Numbered from the stretch's first letter, positions 24,753-35,751 are shown. The stretch: DNA of 64,000 bases from Legionella wadsworthii DSM 21896 = ATCC 33877 (GCF_000701265.1 NZ_JNIA01000022.1:286165-350164), one strand, 5' to 3'. The notes: a model not told the origin generated them from the letters alone. Program-made: numbers and translations.

Positions 24753-26227
24753 TCAGCGTGATTCAATATAAGAGGTAAAACATCAAATAAATCACTGGCC
24801 AATAACCCAGCTCCTCCAAAATCCTTAGCTATTCTTTCTCCTGCAACTGCATGAACCCAAACGCCACATTGTGCGGCTTCGGACAAAGAATATCCTTGCG
24901 CGCATAGACCAGCAATAATGCCGCTTAGTACATCGCCCATGCCCGCGCTTGCCATTGCAGGATGACCTCGAGAACATACAAAAGTACTCTTCTCATCGGT
25001 GTGAACTACGGTTCCCGCTCCTTTCAAAACAACCACGCCGCCATATTGTTTTTGTATGTCAGCAGCAGCCTGGTATCTATCTTTTTGAACAAGCTCTGTG
25101 GAACAAGACAGCAAACAGGCCGCTTCGCCAGGGTGAGGTGTAAGAATCCAATTATCGTCCATTTGGGAATTTTCAGCCAATAATCTAAGTGCTGATGCAT
25201 CAATTACCATAGGTAATTGCGATGTAATCGCCATTAAAAATAAATGAGTGGCCCATTCGCTTTCTCCCAATCCTGGTCCAATGACACACACTGTAGCCCG
25301 AGCTAAAAGAGGGATCAAATCTTTTGGTGTTTCCACAGCACTCACCATCGCTTCGGGAATCGAGGATAAGGCATTCTTTGCATGCTCAGGCCAGGTTGCA
25401 ACAGTTACTGCTCCAGCTCCTGTTCGCATAGCCGCTTTGGCAGCCAAACTCACCGCACCAGGCATTCCTGGCCCCCCTCCAATTATCAAAACATGTCCAA
25501 AATTCCCCTTATGTGAATTTTTTAGGCGGCTTGCAAGAGGTAAAGATAAAGTATTCGTATCCAGCAAACATGCTGCTGGAGTTAATTGGGAGATACAGGA
25601 GTCGAGTTGTAAAGAACAACAATATATCTCGCCACAAAAATCCGAAGCGTCCGCAGTATACATGCCGGTCTTGGGTCCAATAAATGTGATCGTGGCATGC
25701 GCTTTGACACACAAATTTTCGACATTTCCTGTATCTGCGTTCAATCCAGATGGGATGTCCATTGCCACTACAGGAAGTCCGCTGGCATTAATTTGATGGA
25801 TGGCTGAGGCAATCACTCCATGGACAGGTCCTTTCAAGCCAATTCCTAATAGCGCATCAATAATTAATTCTATTTCACTGTCTAAAGGCTCATCGGCAGC
25901 TTGACATTCAACGCCTGCATGGATAGCCATCAGGGCAGCATGTTGGGCGGCAATTGGAAGATCAGCCACTGCTTTACATTGGTAAATGGTTACCATTAAT
26001 CCTTGTTCATGCGCCAAACGCGCAACCACATACCCATCGCCAGCATTATTCCCTGCGCCACAAAATACGGCAAGATGTTGAACCTGAGGATATAATTTTC
26101 TAATCAACAAAAATGCCTCAGCTCCTGCACGTGACATGAGTGCATTTTCATCCAATTGAAATATAGAACTCGCTTGTTGCTCACAAGCTCTAATTTGCTC
26201 ACAACGATAAAGTGCATTAGCTGGCAT
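24749..26227 (-). CDS. nnrD: Bifunctional NAD(P)H-hydrate epimerase / ADP-dependent dehydratase
   Basis: A 492-aa fusion. The N-terminal YjeF_N epimerase domain (about 1-210) carries FCGAGNNAGDGYV and MDIPSGLNADTG. The C-terminal ribokinase-like carbohydrate-kinase domain (about 225-490) carries HVLIIGGGPGMPGA, TPHPGEAA and SAGMGDVLSGIIA, the dehydratase signature with its catalytic Asp. It repairs hydrated NAD(P)H. ATG 26227 is chosen over the GTG at 26263 because AGGTGATA precedes it and the sequence then starts in the usual place. First gene of the nnrD-tsaE-amiB-mutL run. Confidence 0.93.
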   Translation of the reverse strand: MPANALYRCEQIRACEQQASSIFQLDENALMSRAGAEAFLLIRKLYPQVQHLAVFCGAGNNAGDGYVVARLAHEQGLMVTIYQCKAVADLPIAAQHAALMAIHAGVECQAADEPLDSEIELIIDALLGIGLKGPVHGVIASAIHQINASGLPVVAMDIPSGLNADTGNVENLCVKAHATITFIGPKTGMYTADASDFCGEIYCCSLQLDSCISQLTPAACLLDTNTLSLPLASRLKNSHKGNFGHVLIIGGGPGMPGAVSLAAKAAMRTGAGAVTVATWPEHAKNALSSIPEAMVSAVETPKDLIPLLARATVCVIGPGLGESEWATHLFLMAITSQLPMVIDASALRLLAENSQMDDNWILTPHPGEAACLLSCSTELVQKDRYQAAADIQKQYGGVVVLKGAGTVVHTDEKSTFVCSRGHPAMASAGMGDVLSGIIAGLCAQGYSLSEAAQCGVWVHAVAGERIAKDFGGAGLLASDLFDVLPLILNHAE

Positions 26228-26287
26228 TATCACCTTGTGCTCCAAATTGAGTATTTCGAACACGTTCGTATATGTAGTGGAGATAGA

Positions 26288-26331
26288 GTGAATTAAACTT
26301 GAGTCTTTTTAATTCCAAAAGTTTGATTCAC
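26288..26331. repeat. 13-bp inverted repeat between sspB and nnrD
   Basis: GTGAATTAAACTT (26288-26300) and AAGTTTGATTCAC (26319-26331) are inverted copies with one T-G mismatch and an 18-nt centre. It lies in the 121-bp gap after the sspB stop. It could end the sspAB transcript, although the T-run is inside the loop, or serve as an operator for nnrD. Confidence 0.4.
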
Positions 26332-26348
26332 CTTCCAACTACTTCCAT

Positions 26349-26759
26349 TTACTTGACTAATTTTAAAGAGGGTTTACTTTTAGAAGCTTGGCCTTCAGAC
26401 TCCCCTCCAGGATTGCCAGTGGACGCAGGAGGCGGATCTTCTTCATCTTCGACAGCAAATGCAATACCCCTGCCATTTTCCTTAGCATAAATCTCTAATA
26501 CTGCTGCTGGTGGAACAAAAATTTGTTCTGTCTTCCCGGAAAAACGGGCAGTAAAGATAATGCGATCGTTTTCCAATAACAAGCCTCGGGTTGCTGCAGG
26601 TGAAATATTTAATACAATTCGATCCAGGTTTACATGTTCCCTAGGGACCTGTACTCCTGAATGCGCTGCATTCACTAGGATATACGGTGTTAATTCATTA
26701 TCTACTATCCAATCATAAGCAGCACGAATTAAGTAAGGTTTGTTTGATGTCATTTTCAT
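26349..26759 (-). CDS. sspB: ClpXP protease specificity-enhancing factor SspB
   Basis: A 136-aa adaptor. The N-terminal substrate-binding domain (about 3-112) begins SNKPYLIRAAYDWIVDNE-like and includes the beta-strand segment NISPAATRGL. A flexible acidic, Gly/Pro-rich linker (about 107-127) leads to the ClpX-docking tail KPSLKLVK, comparable to the E. coli C-terminal motif. It binds ssrA-tagged peptides and delivers them to ClpXP. It directly follows sspA (3-bp gap), the standard arrangement. Confidence 0.94.
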   Translation of the reverse strand: MKMTSNKPYLIRAAYDWIVDNELTPYILVNAAHSGVQVPREHVNLDRIVLNISPAATRGLLLENDRIIFTARFSGKTEQIFVPPAAVLEIYAKENGRGIAFAVEDEEDPPPASTGNPGGESEGQASKSKPSLKLVK

Positions 26760-26762
26760 AGG

Positions 26763-27383
26763 TTATGCCGCTCTTAGTTGCCGCTCAGCATCAGTCAAAC
26801 TTGTTTGAAACGATTCACGTTTAAACAAGCGCTGCATGTAAGCAATTATTCCTTTAAATTCGGGTGCAATTTCAATTCCCAATCGGGGCAAACGCCACAG
26901 CAACGGTGCCAATGCACAATCCAACAAAGAAAACTCATCACTTAAAAAGTAAGTTTTATCTGCAAAAACAGGATCAAGGGCGGTTAAACTATCAAACAAA
27001 TTTGTCCTTGCCTGATCTGCATTATTCTCTTGTAGAATGCAATTCATTAAATAATACCAATCATGCTCTATTCTATGCATCATTTTTCTTGTCTCAGCAC
27101 GAGCAACAGGGTATACAGGCAATAATGGTGGATGAGGAAAGCGCTCATCTAAATATTCCATAATAATGCGTGGTTCATAAAGCACCAGCTCTCTATCAAT
27201 TAAAGTAGGAACAGTGCCGTATGGATTAACTGTTAACAAATCAGCGCTAGGCTCTGCTTGCTTGGCAGTTAGAATTTCTACATTGACCCCTTTCTCAGCC
27301 AAAACAATTCGAACTTGATGGCTGTACACATCATCTGTATCGGAAAATAATGACATTATAGTGCGCTTCGCAACAATTGCCAT
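26763..27383 (-). CDS. sspA: Stringent starvation protein A (GST-fold RNA polymerase partner)
   Basis: A 206-aa protein with a thioredoxin-like N-domain (about 8-85) and an all-helical GST C-domain. YSHQVRIVLAEKGV and NPYGTVPTLIDREL are the SspA signatures; as in other SspA proteins the GST catalytic residue is absent. ATG 27383, with AGGAG 6 bp upstream, is used rather than the start two codons earlier. SspA binds RNA polymerase and controls stress and, in many pathogens, virulence genes. The gene follows petABC on the same strand. Confidence 0.94.
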   Translation of the reverse strand: MAIVAKRTIMSLFSDTDDVYSHQVRIVLAEKGVNVEILTAKQAEPSADLLTVNPYGTVPTLIDRELVLYEPRIIMEYLDERFPHPPLLPVYPVARAETRKMMHRIEHDWYYLMNCILQENNADQARTNLFDSLTALDPVFADKTYFLSDEFSLLDCALAPLLWRLPRLGIEIAPEFKGIIAYMQRLFKRESFQTSLTDAERQLRAA

Positions 27384-27469
27384 GAGCAACTCCTATTTAA
27401 TTCAATCTATAACAAAAGTAAGAACAAACACACAAAACTTGAACTTTACCACATTTTTAACTTTTTGGG

Positions 27470-28144
27470 TTACTTTATACCGTTTTTTCGCCAATAAACT
27501 GCTTTTAAGCCCAGAGCTGCAAGAAAAAAGACAAATAAAAAACCGATAACGAAGTATCCGATGTGATAACGTTGTGACTGTATTGGCTCCCCAACGTAAA
27601 CTAAAAAGCCTACTAAATCTTGCAAATGCGTATTCCAATCATGCTCAGGAATATCATGATTTAAAGTTTCCAGAATATTAGGCATTGCCACATCGGGAGT
27701 TACTCGATTGTTGGTACCGAAAGGTCTGGAATCATCTCTATAAAAACCATTTAGATAGTCATAGAGCCATGTAGAGCCTTTCTCCCGTGCAATCAAGGAT
27801 AAATCCGGTGGTACTATACCAAACCATTGTTTCGCATCTTCTGGAGGTAAAGCAATGCGAATGGGGTCGTGAATTGTGGACTGCGTGAAAATTAAATTAT
27901 TTTTTAATAATTTTTCGCTTATTTTACCATTAAATTGGCTGAAACCTAAACCTGATGCCATGTCATTATAGCGTAAATACTTCAATGAATGACAGCCTGC
28001 GCAATAATTCATAAATATTCGTGCGCCTCTTTGTAGGCTGGCCTTGTCTTCTTCATGGCCTCCTGCTGCGTTCAGGGCAATAGAAAATAAAATAGAGCAC
28101 CCAAACCATAATGATAAAAAGAAAACATTTCCTTTCTGACTCAT
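27470..28144 (-). CDS. petC: Cytochrome c1 of the bc1 complex
   Basis: A 224-aa protein. Signal sequence about 1-27, one c-type haem motif CAGCH (about 50-54) and a C-terminal membrane anchor (about 195-218). The axial Met is likely in DVAMPNIL. It passes electrons from the Rieske protein to soluble cytochrome c. Its ATG shares a base with the petB stop (TAATG), so translation is coupled. Confidence 0.95.
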   Translation of the reverse strand: MSQKGNVFFLSLWFGCSILFSIALNAAGGHEEDKASLQRGARIFMNYCAGCHSLKYLRYNDMASGLGFSQFNGKISEKLLKNNLIFTQSTIHDPIRIALPPEDAKQWFGIVPPDLSLIAREKGSTWLYDYLNGFYRDDSRPFGTNNRVTPDVAMPNILETLNHDIPEHDWNTHLQDLVGFLVYVGEPIQSQRYHIGYFVIGFLFVFFLAALGLKAVYWRKNGIK

Positions 28145-29358
28145 TATTGCCCCTCCAGACGTGTGGGCAATAAACGGGGCTTTTCAAAACGGGTATATAA
28201 GGGCATTAAAACAAAATATGCAAAATAGCAAACGGTGGCTAAACGGGCCAAGATCAACCGCCCCGGAGTCACCGGAATTGTGCCTAAATAACCTAATAAA
28301 ATAAAAGAGAGTACCCCTAAGAACAACATCAAGCGTGAAGAATATCCTTTGTAACGCATGGAACGAACCGGGCTACGATCAAGCCATGGGAGAAGGAAAA
28401 GCAGCAATAATGCCGATCCCATACCTAGTATCCCTAACAGTTTATTAGGTATCGCTCGCAACATGGCATAAAATGGCGCCATATACCACATGGGTGCAAT
28501 ATGATCCGGGGTTATCAAAGGATTAGCTGGCGCAAAGTTATTTTGTTCTAAAAAGTAGCCGCCCATTTCCGGAGCGAAGAAAACCACAGAAAAAAATAAG
28601 ATAAGAAAACCTGCCACCATAACCAAATCTTTAACCAGGTAATAAGGATGGAACGGAATTCCATCTACGGGTTTACCCTGTGCATCTAAATTATTTTTAA
28701 TGTCTATTCCTTGCGGATTACTTGAGCCCACTTTATGTAAAGCAATAATATGTAAAAAAACTAAAAAGAGGAGCAATATGGGAAGAGCAATGACATGCAA
28801 TGCAAAAAAACGTTGAAGCGTTGCATTCCCGACAGTGTAATCTCCCCTGATCCAGGTAACCAGATGATCCCCCAGATAAGGAATAGCGCTCAGGAGTGAG
28901 GTAATGACTTCAGCCCCCCAATAGGACATTTGCCCCCAGGGCAATAAATATCCAAAAAATGCGCCAGCCAATAGTACAATATAGAGGAGCATACCCAACA
29001 GCCAGACTAACTCACGTGGCCTTTGGTAGGAGCCGTAAAGTAAGCCCCGAAACAAATGTAAATAAATCACTATAAAAAAAGCAGATGCCCCCGTAGAATG
29101 CATATATCGTAACAGCCAGCCAAAATTCACATCCCGCATGATGAATTCAATGGAAGAAAAAGCTTGATCCGCGCTAGGAGTATAAAACATGGTAAGCCAT
29201 AAACCTGTGATGAACTGATTCACCAACACCACAATAGCTAAAGAACCAAAAAAATATAAAAAGTTTAAATTCTTGGGGAGATAATACTCACTGAAATAAT
29301 TTTTCCAGGTACTTATCAAAGGAAAACGTTCATCGAGCCAATTGAAGAATCTGTTCAT
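28144..29358 (-). CDS. petB: Cytochrome b of the bc1 complex
   Basis: A 404-aa membrane protein with eight predicted helices. Haem ligands are visible as paired His residues: RYMHSTGASAFF and YLHLFRGLLYGS in helix B, and FALHVIALP with LHIIALHKVGSSNP in helix D. The Qo motif reads PDHIAPMWY (equivalent to PEWY; the Glu is His-Ile-Ala-Pro here), with Trp-Tyr kept. The second domain ends in a basic C-terminus. Centre of the Q cycle in the inner membrane. Separated from petA by 124 bp without a clear terminator. Confidence 0.95.
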   Translation of the reverse strand: MNRFFNWLDERFPLISTWKNYFSEYYLPKNLNFLYFFGSLAIVVLVNQFITGLWLTMFYTPSADQAFSSIEFIMRDVNFGWLLRYMHSTGASAFFIVIYLHLFRGLLYGSYQRPRELVWLLGMLLYIVLLAGAFFGYLLPWGQMSYWGAEVITSLLSAIPYLGDHLVTWIRGDYTVGNATLQRFFALHVIALPILLLFLVFLHIIALHKVGSSNPQGIDIKNNLDAQGKPVDGIPFHPYYLVKDLVMVAGFLILFFSVVFFAPEMGGYFLEQNNFAPANPLITPDHIAPMWYMAPFYAMLRAIPNKLLGILGMGSALLLLFLLPWLDRSPVRSMRYKGYSSRLMLFLGVLSFILLGYLGTIPVTPGRLILARLATVCYFAYFVLMPLYTRFEKPRLLPTRLEGQ

Positions 29359-29482
29359 TTAAACGAGCCTTAATACAGTACATGGCACCACTTCATCCTC
29401 TCAACAATAGCCATGAAAAACTGTTTGTTTTTCTTTCATCAGCCCACTATTGTCCTTAAGTTCATCAAGGTAGATATGGAAC

Positions 29483-30094
29483 TTAAGCCTTATCCTCGCC
29501 AATAACAAGAGTGTGCTTACCTATAAAGTAATGCGGTGGTACTTCCATGTTAATCGGTGCAGGAACATCCTTAAATACCCTTCCAGAAAGATCAAAAGTT
29601 GATCCATGGCACGGACAGAAAAAACCACCGGGCCAGTTAGGACCTAATTCTCCAAGGTTAGGCTTGTATTTTGGAGAACAACCTAAATGAGTGCAAATGC
29701 CAACGAGGATTAAATATTCCGGCTTGACGGAGCGATGCTCATTTTTTGCATAATCAGGTTGTTGTTTGGTTAGCGAATTCGGATCACGCAATTTGGAAGC
29801 GTTTGTTGATAAACGATGCAACATTTCTTGCGTTCGCCTAATGACCCAAACTGGCTTTCCCCGCCATTCAACGACTACCTGCTCCCCTGGCTCCATCTTA
29901 CTTAAATCTATCTGTACGGGTGCTCCTTCTGCTTGAGCTTTAGCGCTAGGTAACCAAGAAGCGACAAAAGGGGTTAGAGCACACAGTGCGCCGAGCCCGC
30001 CTAAAACACAAGTAGTCGTCAATAAAAATTGTCGGCGACCCTCATCGATGCACTTGTCTTTATCCTCATCAGGGTCGGTTATTTTCTTCACCAT
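29483..30094 (-). CDS. petA: Ubiquinol-cytochrome c reductase iron-sulfur (Rieske) subunit
   Basis: A 203-aa protein. The twin-arginine signal RRQFLLTT with one N-terminal helix (about 20-50) anchors it. The Rieske cluster motifs are CTHLGC (about 134-139) and CPCHGS (about 159-164), which supply two Cys, two His and the disulfide. It oxidises ubiquinol at Qo and reduces cytochrome c1. First gene of petABC. Confidence 0.96.
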   Translation of the reverse strand: MVKKITDPDEDKDKCIDEGRRQFLLTTTCVLGGLGALCALTPFVASWLPSAKAQAEGAPVQIDLSKMEPGEQVVVEWRGKPVWVIRRTQEMLHRLSTNASKLRDPNSLTKQQPDYAKNEHRSVKPEYLILVGICTHLGCSPKYKPNLGELGPNWPGGFFCPCHGSTFDLSGRVFKDVPAPINMEVPPHYFIGKHTLVIGEDKA

Positions 30095-30117
30095 ATATTT
30101 GCTTATCTAGTATGAGA

Positions 30118-30199
30118 AGCCTGGCGGCAACGGGATGTACCCGAAAATCTATGCAGTGCTTCGCGCAGGATCACGGCTTGGTTTCGCTGCGTCCAGGCT
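30118..30199. repeat. REP-like inverted-repeat element
   Basis: AGCCTGG (30118-30124) and CCAGGCT (30193-30199) bracket an 82-bp segment. It contains GGCTTGGTTTCGCTGCGTCCAGG, broken here into GGCTTGGTTT and CGCTGCGTCCAGG, a style seen in dispersed intergenic REP elements. It sits between the rplM-rpsI terminator and petA. It resembles the element at 35646-35724, which has the same AGCCTGG end. Confidence 0.55.
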
Positions 30200-30207
30200 A
30201 TCATAAA

Positions 30208-30234
30208 TAAAAAAACCCCGCATCTGCGAGGTCT
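30208..30234 (-). terminator. Terminator of rplM-rpsI
   Basis: On the minus strand ACCTCGCA (30232-30225), a 2-nt loop and TGCGGGGT (30222-30215) form an 8-bp stem with one G-U pair, followed by TTTTTTTATT. It lies 16 bp after the rpsI stop. Confidence 0.8.
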
Positions 30235-30250
30235 CTTAAAAAATAAACGA

Positions 30251-30682
30251 TTAACGTTTTGAGTATTGAGTAGCACGACGTGCTTTGTGCAAGCCCACTT
30301 TCTTTCTTTCAACTCGGCGTGAATCACGGGTTAACAAGCCACGCGCACGGAGTCTTCGTCGAACTGAATTAGGATTAGGTTCAGCATCTTCAGCCAATCC
30401 TGTTTCGTCATAAGCAACTAACGCTCTAGCAATTCCTAAACGTACAGCACCTGCTTGACCAGAAACGCCACCACCGGATACTGTAATGTATACGTCAAAT
30501 TTATTGACCAGATCAACGGTTTCTAATGGCTGCATCACAACCATGCAAGAAGTTTCACGGCAGAAATATTCCTGTAAAGTACGGCCATTTACTTGGATTT
30601 GGCCTTTACCTGGACGTAAAAACACACGAGCTGTTGAACTTTTTCTACGGCCAGTGCCGTAGTATTGCTTCATTTCAGCCAT
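30251..30682 (-). CDS. rpsI: 30S ribosomal protein S9
   Basis: A 143-aa protein beginning [16 protein letters not shown]. It contains [19 protein letters not shown] (about 77-95) and ends in the basic tail [11 protein letters not shown], which reaches the P-site tRNA. Length is slightly above the usual 130 aa. Cotranscribed with rplM (5-bp gap). Confidence 0.97.
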   Translation of the reverse strand: MAEMKQYYGTGRRKSSTARVFLRPGKGQIQVNGRTLQEYFCRETSCMVVMQPLETVDLVNKFDVYITVSGGGVSGQAGAVRLGIARALVAYDETGLAEDAEPNPNSVRRRLRARGLLTRDSRRVERKKVGLHKARRATQYSKR

Positions 30683-30687
30683 AATAC

Positions 30688-31122
30688 TTATTCCTCAATA
30701 TCAAGTTGCTTGGGTTGCTGTGCAGTATGTGGGTGTTCATTGCCAGCATATACTTTGAGCTTACGATACATCTCTCTACCTAAGGGATTCTTTGGTAACA
30801 TTCCCTTAACTGCAAGCTCAATAATTCGAACAGGATTTCTAGCCTGTAATTTTTCAAAACTATCTGATTTTATCCCACCAGGATATCCGGTGTGACGGTA
30901 GTACATTTTGTTGGTGAACTTGCGGCCGGTAACAACAACCTTTTCCGCATTCGTAACAACAATGTAATCACCTGTATCAACATGGGGGGTGTACTCAGCT
31001 TTATGTTTGCCACGTAAACGACGAGCAATTTCAGTTGCTAAGCGACCCAAAACTTTATCGCTGGCATCAACCACAAACCAGTCGCGTTTGACTTCGTGGC
31101 TTTTGGCACTAAATGTCTTCAT
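30688..31122 (-). CDS. rplM: 50S ribosomal protein L13
   Basis: A 144-aa protein starting [15 protein letters not shown] at ATG 31122. GGAG lies 7-10 bp upstream, and the in-frame extension to 31194 adds 24 residues unlike L13. The signature KVVVTGRK and [18 protein letters not shown] is complete. Binds 23S rRNA early in assembly. In E. coli L13 also acts as repressor of the rplM-rpsI message; a similar leader would lie in the 217-bp region up to the ferredoxin terminator. Confidence 0.97.
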   Translation of the reverse strand: MKTFSAKSHEVKRDWFVVDASDKVLGRLATEIARRLRGKHKAEYTPHVDTGDYIVVTNAEKVVVTGRKFTNKMYYRHTGYPGGIKSDSFEKLQARNPVRIIELAVKGMLPKNPLGREMYRKLKVYAGNEHPHTAQQPKQLDIEE

Positions 31123-31339
31123 TAAATGAACTCCGAACCGCCTAATTGGTAATCTTCTATCATGGACGGGCGATTTTAACCAAAACAGAAACATCCTACA
31201 AGTAAAAAGGATAAAAATTTATTAACAATTTAATTAAATCTGCGTAAATATATCAAATTTAAAACAAGATTCATATAATTTTTTATATATTGTTGCTTGA
31301 GTACACTGGGAATTATGGGTGCAAGGATGTAGTTAATTT

Positions 31340-31379
31340 AAAAAGCGATTACATCACACCATTCCGGATTGGCGTAATC
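31340..31379 (-). terminator. Terminator after the ferredoxin-like gene
   Basis: On the minus strand GATTAC (31379-31374) pairs with GTAATC (31352-31347). An inner CCAATCCGGAATGG palindrome can extend the stem, and GCTTTTT follows. It begins 4 bp after the stop of the 2Fe-2S gene and closes the long thrS-to-ihfA cluster. Confidence 0.6.
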
Positions 31380-31382
31380 AAA

Positions 31383-31700
31383 TTACTCTTGATCGATCAA
31401 TAATTCTTCGGCAACATGACCGGCGATCAAATGCTTTTCTATGATTTCATCAATATCTGCAAATGAAGTATATGTGTACCACACACCTTCCGGATATATG
31501 ACGATACAGGGGCCGGAACTGCAACGTCCAAGACAGCCTGATTTACTCACGCGCACTTTGCCCGGGCCATGCATTTCGAGTTCTAAAAGCTTCGATTTTA
31601 AATAATCAAAAAATGGCTCACCACCAGAATTGGCGCAGCATTTCTTGCCTGCAGCTTTTTGATTGGTGCATATGAGGACATGTTTGTTATAATAAGACAA
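31383..31700 (-). CDS. (2Fe-2S) ferredoxin domain-containing protein
   Basis: A 105-aa thioredoxin-fold ferredoxin. The four likely cluster Cys lie in LICTNQ, KKCCAN, SGCLGRCSSGPC and nearby, matching the CX(9-12)C...CX3C pattern of the NuoE/Shethna-type family. Electron carrier of unknown partner. It follows ihfA by 3 bp, and a terminator comes after it. Confidence 0.85.
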   Translation of the reverse strand: MSYYNKHVLICTNQKAAGKKCCANSGGEPFFDYLKSKLLELEMHGPGKVRVSKSGCLGRCSSGPCIVIYPEGVWYTYTSFADIDEIIEKHLIAGHVAEELLIDQE

Positions 31701-31703
31701 TGA

Positions 31704-31997
31704 TTAATTTCCTATAGATTCAATTTTTGTTTTTAACTTCAAACCAGGCTTGAAAGTGACAACTCTCCTGGCTACTACAGGAATTTCTTGTCCAGTTTTT
31801 GGGTTCCTACCCGGTCTTTGTGGTTTATCCCTTAAAGTAAAATTACCAAATCCGGATAATTTGACATGGTTCCCATGCTCAAGCGCATACCGCAATTCCT
31901 CAAAAAAATTTTCGACCATTTCTTTGGAGGCGGGTTTGGATAATTTTAATTCATCACACAAGGTTTCTGCCATTATTGCTTTGCTCAATGCATTCAC
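31704..31997 (-). CDS. ihfA: Integration host factor alpha subunit
   Basis: A 97-aa HU/IHF DNA-bending protein. [20 protein letters not shown] (split: [10 protein letters not shown] and [10 protein letters not shown]) is the beta-arm with the intercalating Pro. With IhfB it bends DNA at specific sites; in Legionella it influences the differentiation programme. ATG is 2 bp after the pheT stop, the standard pheST-ihfA order. Confidence 0.96.
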   Translation of the reverse strand: MNALSKAIMAETLCDELKLSKPASKEMVENFFEELRYALEHGNHVKLSGFGNFTLRDKPQRPGRNPKTGQEIPVVARRVVTFKPGLKLKTKIESIGN

Positions 31998-31999
31998 GA

Positions 32000-34381
32000 T
32001 TATTCCCTCAATATGATTGAAAATTTGTCTTCTAACGTATTGATTATAGCACTAATTAAAGAATTGATCTCAGTGTCTATTAACGTTCGATTTTCATCTT
32101 GTAAAGTCATAGCCACTGCGAGACTCTTCTTGCCTTGGGGAGTTCCTGTGCCTGTATAGACATCAAATACATCAAAAGATTTTAACCAATTTTCTTTAAT
32201 GCATGAACGAACCACTGATTCAATTTGCATCACACTGACTTCCGAATTCACAAGGAAGGATAAATCCCGACGAATTTGTGGATACTTTGAAATTGCTTGG
32301 TAGCGGGGTGTACTTTGTGCCGTCAATGACTCTAAATTAATCTCAAACAAGAAAACATCATGTTGTAAATCCAAAGCATCCATCAACCGGGGATGTAAGG
32401 CACCCATCCACCCGGCACATTGTCCATTAATTTTTATTTGAGCCGATTGTCCTGGATGTAACGCTTCATGAGCGGCCGCAATAAATTCAACCTGATTTAA
32501 CTTAAGGGAGGCAAATAATGATTGAAGATCGCCTTTCAAATCAAAAAAATCATAAGCACGCTTAGGCTCGCTCCAACTGAGACCTCCCTGTTCTCCCATC
32601 AACAAACCGGCAATACAAGGACGTTCGGTAAGCTGTTCTTTATTCACATCAAAAACCACACCAATTTCAAAAAATTTAATCGCATTTTGTTGACGATGAA
32701 CATTATAGATCATGGATGCAATCAAACCGGGCCACATGCCAACGCGCATTTGCGATAATTCAGATGAAATGGGGTTCAGCAATTGCATCGACTCTTTTTG
32801 AGGGTAGAGTTCTTGTTGTAATTCAGGATCTACGAAACTGTAACTGATGGTTTCATGATATCCTCTATGACTAAACCAATGGGACAATTTCGCTGCTATT
32901 TCTTCATTACTGCAGGTTGTTCCTGCCTGGACTTGTGTGTATATAGGTTGTGCATGTAAATTATCATATCCATAGAGGCGGATAATTTCTTCTACTAGGT
33001 CTTCATCGTGTTGAATGTCAAAACGATGTGAAGGAATGATCACATCAAGAAAATTATTTCGCTCTTTTCCAACTGTAATTCCTAATCCACTTAATAAATT
33101 TTTCATTTCCTGTAGTGAAATACTTAAACCAGTTAATTTTTTCACTTTGTCGGTATCAAAGGAGAAATGAATGGTTTGTGGTAAAAAGCCTTGTTCAACA
33201 GACTCAATCACTGGTCCAGCTTGACCACCCGTTATTTCTAATATTAAAGAAGTCGCACGCTCGAGCGCTTTCATCTGCAGGCCTGGATCGACGCCGCGTT
33301 CATACCGTTGTGATGAATCACTAAATAAACCGAATTTTCTTGCAACCCCTGCAATCACGATGGGATTGAAATAAGCACTTTCTAAAAAGACATCTTGAGT
33401 ATGCGCCTGGACTGAACTTGCTTCTCCTCCCATAATACCTGCCATGGCCAAAGGCTTTTCCTTATCGGCAATCACCAGGACTTTTTCATTAAGGGTTAAT
33501 TCTTGCCCATCGAGCAACTTTAATTGCTCCAGATGATTACTGAAGCGAACATTGATTTCACCTTTAATTGTTGCAAGATCAAAAGCATGCATGGGCTGGC
33601 CTAACTCCAGCATGACATAATTCATTACATCCACAACGGGATGCAATACCCGGATGCCACTACGGCGCAGACGCTCACTCATCCATAAAGGAGTCGTAGC
33701 CTGGGTGCTGATATTTCGAATGACTCGGCCACAATAACGGGGACATGCCTCAGGGCTTTTTAAATGGATTGACAATACATCATCAATGCTGGGAGGAGTC
33801 TTAGAAATACTTTTTTCCAATAAAGGTAATTGATTCAAAGCAGCTACTTCACGCGCAATTCCTAAAACACTAAAACAATCAGCACGATTAGGAGTCAAAT
33901 CCACATCGATGACATGGTCATCTAAATTCAAGTAAGCACGCAAATTCATACCTACAGGCGCATCTTGTTCCAATTCCATGATGCCATCGGATTGCTCAGC
34001 CATGCCAAGTTCACTGACAGAACAAAGCATTCCCTGAGACAGTTCGCCACGCAATTTGGATTCTTTAATATTAAATCCACCTGGCAACCGCGCGCCAACC
34101 ATGGCTAATGCCACTTTTAACCCAGCTCTTACATTGGAAGCGCCACAAACAATTTGCAAGGGTTTATGGGAGTTTATGTTAACATCACAAAGAGTTAACT
34201 TATCCGCATTAGGATGAGGTTTGGTACTAAGAACTTCGGCAACGATCACCTGGGTAAACTCACCTGCTACTGGACTCACAGCATCTACTTCCAGACCAGC
34301 CATAGTCAATTGGTTTGCTAGTTCTTGCTCAGTTAATGAGAAATCAACCCATTCACGCAACCATAATTTACTTAATTTCAT
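32000..34381 (-). CDS. pheT: Phenylalanyl-tRNA synthetase beta subunit
   Basis: A 793-aa subunit. The domains are the EMAP-like tRNA-binding region (about 40-150), B3/4 editing (about 210-400, with [24 protein letters not shown] motif), B5 (about 405-475), the catalytic-like core and the ferredoxin-like anticodon-binding domain (about 700-793). Forms the alpha2-beta2 enzyme and edits Tyr-tRNA(Phe). Separated from pheS by an unusual 179-bp gap that holds an inverted-repeat element. Confidence 0.97.
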   Translation of the reverse strand: MKLSKLWLREWVDFSLTEQELANQLTMAGLEVDAVSPVAGEFTQVIVAEVLSTKPHPNADKLTLCDVNINSHKPLQIVCGASNVRAGLKVALAMVGARLPGGFNIKESKLRGELSQGMLCSVSELGMAEQSDGIMELEQDAPVGMNLRAYLNLDDHVIDVDLTPNRADCFSVLGIAREVAALNQLPLLEKSISKTPPSIDDVLSIHLKSPEACPRYCGRVIRNISTQATTPLWMSERLRRSGIRVLHPVVDVMNYVMLELGQPMHAFDLATIKGEINVRFSNHLEQLKLLDGQELTLNEKVLVIADKEKPLAMAGIMGGEASSVQAHTQDVFLESAYFNPIVIAGVARKFGLFSDSSQRYERGVDPGLQMKALERATSLILEITGGQAGPVIESVEQGFLPQTIHFSFDTDKVKKLTGLSISLQEMKNLLSGLGITVGKERNNFLDVIIPSHRFDIQHDEDLVEEIIRLYGYDNLHAQPIYTQVQAGTTCSNEEIAAKLSHWFSHRGYHETISYSFVDPELQQELYPQKESMQLLNPISSELSQMRVGMWPGLIASMIYNVHRQQNAIKFFEIGVVFDVNKEQLTERPCIAGLLMGEQGGLSWSEPKRAYDFFDLKGDLQSLFASLKLNQVEFIAAAHEALHPGQSAQIKINGQCAGWMGALHPRLMDALDLQHDVFLFEINLESLTAQSTPRYQAISKYPQIRRDLSFLVNSEVSVMQIESVVRSCIKENWLKSFDVFDVYTGTGTPQGKKSLAVAMTLQDENRTLIDTEINSLISAIINTLEDKFSIILRE

Positions 34382-34425
34382 TTATAGTCCTTACCACCTG
34401 GTTATACTTTTAAAGGGTCACACAA

Positions 34426-34498
34426 TGGCGCCAACTAAGTGAGCGTCTGCGAGCAAATCGCGAGACATAGACAAGGAAATTTTTCTTAGTTGACGCCA
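34426..34498. repeat. 73-bp inverted-repeat element between pheS and pheT
   Basis: TGGCGCCAACTAAG (34426-34439) and CTTAGTTGACGCCA (34485-34498) are inverted copies with a single mismatch in 14 bp. The 45-nt centre has its own smaller hairpin (TCTGCGA near 34446 with TCGCGAGA near 34458). This looks like a miniature inverted-repeat or REP-type element that entered the pheS-pheT gap. It should fold in the pheST mRNA. I see no second copy in the window. Confidence 0.6.
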
Positions 34499-34560
34499 AT
34501 GCATTGATACTTACTGTTGTCATTGGAAGCTATCCACTGACATCAATAATTAAAACAATT

Positions 34561-35625
<1,065 letters not shown>

Positions 35626-35645
35626 TTAGCAATCTAATTTGCTCA

Positions 35646-35724
35646 TAGCCTGGGTAAATCATAGCCGAACCCAAGTTTTTCTGCTATAGATTTCCTGGAT
35701 CAGGCATCGGCTTAACCCAGGCTA
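35646..35724. repeat. REP-like inverted-repeat element
   Basis: TAGCCTGGGT (35646-35655) and ACCCAGGCTA (35715-35724) are perfect 10-bp inverted copies around a 59-nt centre, which includes a further AGCCGA/CGGCT pair. The AGCCTGGGT...ACCCAGGCT pattern is typical of dispersed intergenic repeats. It occupies the rplT-pheS gap just upstream of the terminator. Related in its ends to 30118-30199. Confidence 0.65.
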
Positions 35725-35751
35725 CAACGAAAACATCATGTCGCGTTTCGA

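Noticed and set aside
30103..30327. A 74-codon minus-strand frame across the end of rpsI and its terminator
   Set aside because: It is out of phase with rpsI, runs through the rpsI terminator and the REP element, and has no family features.
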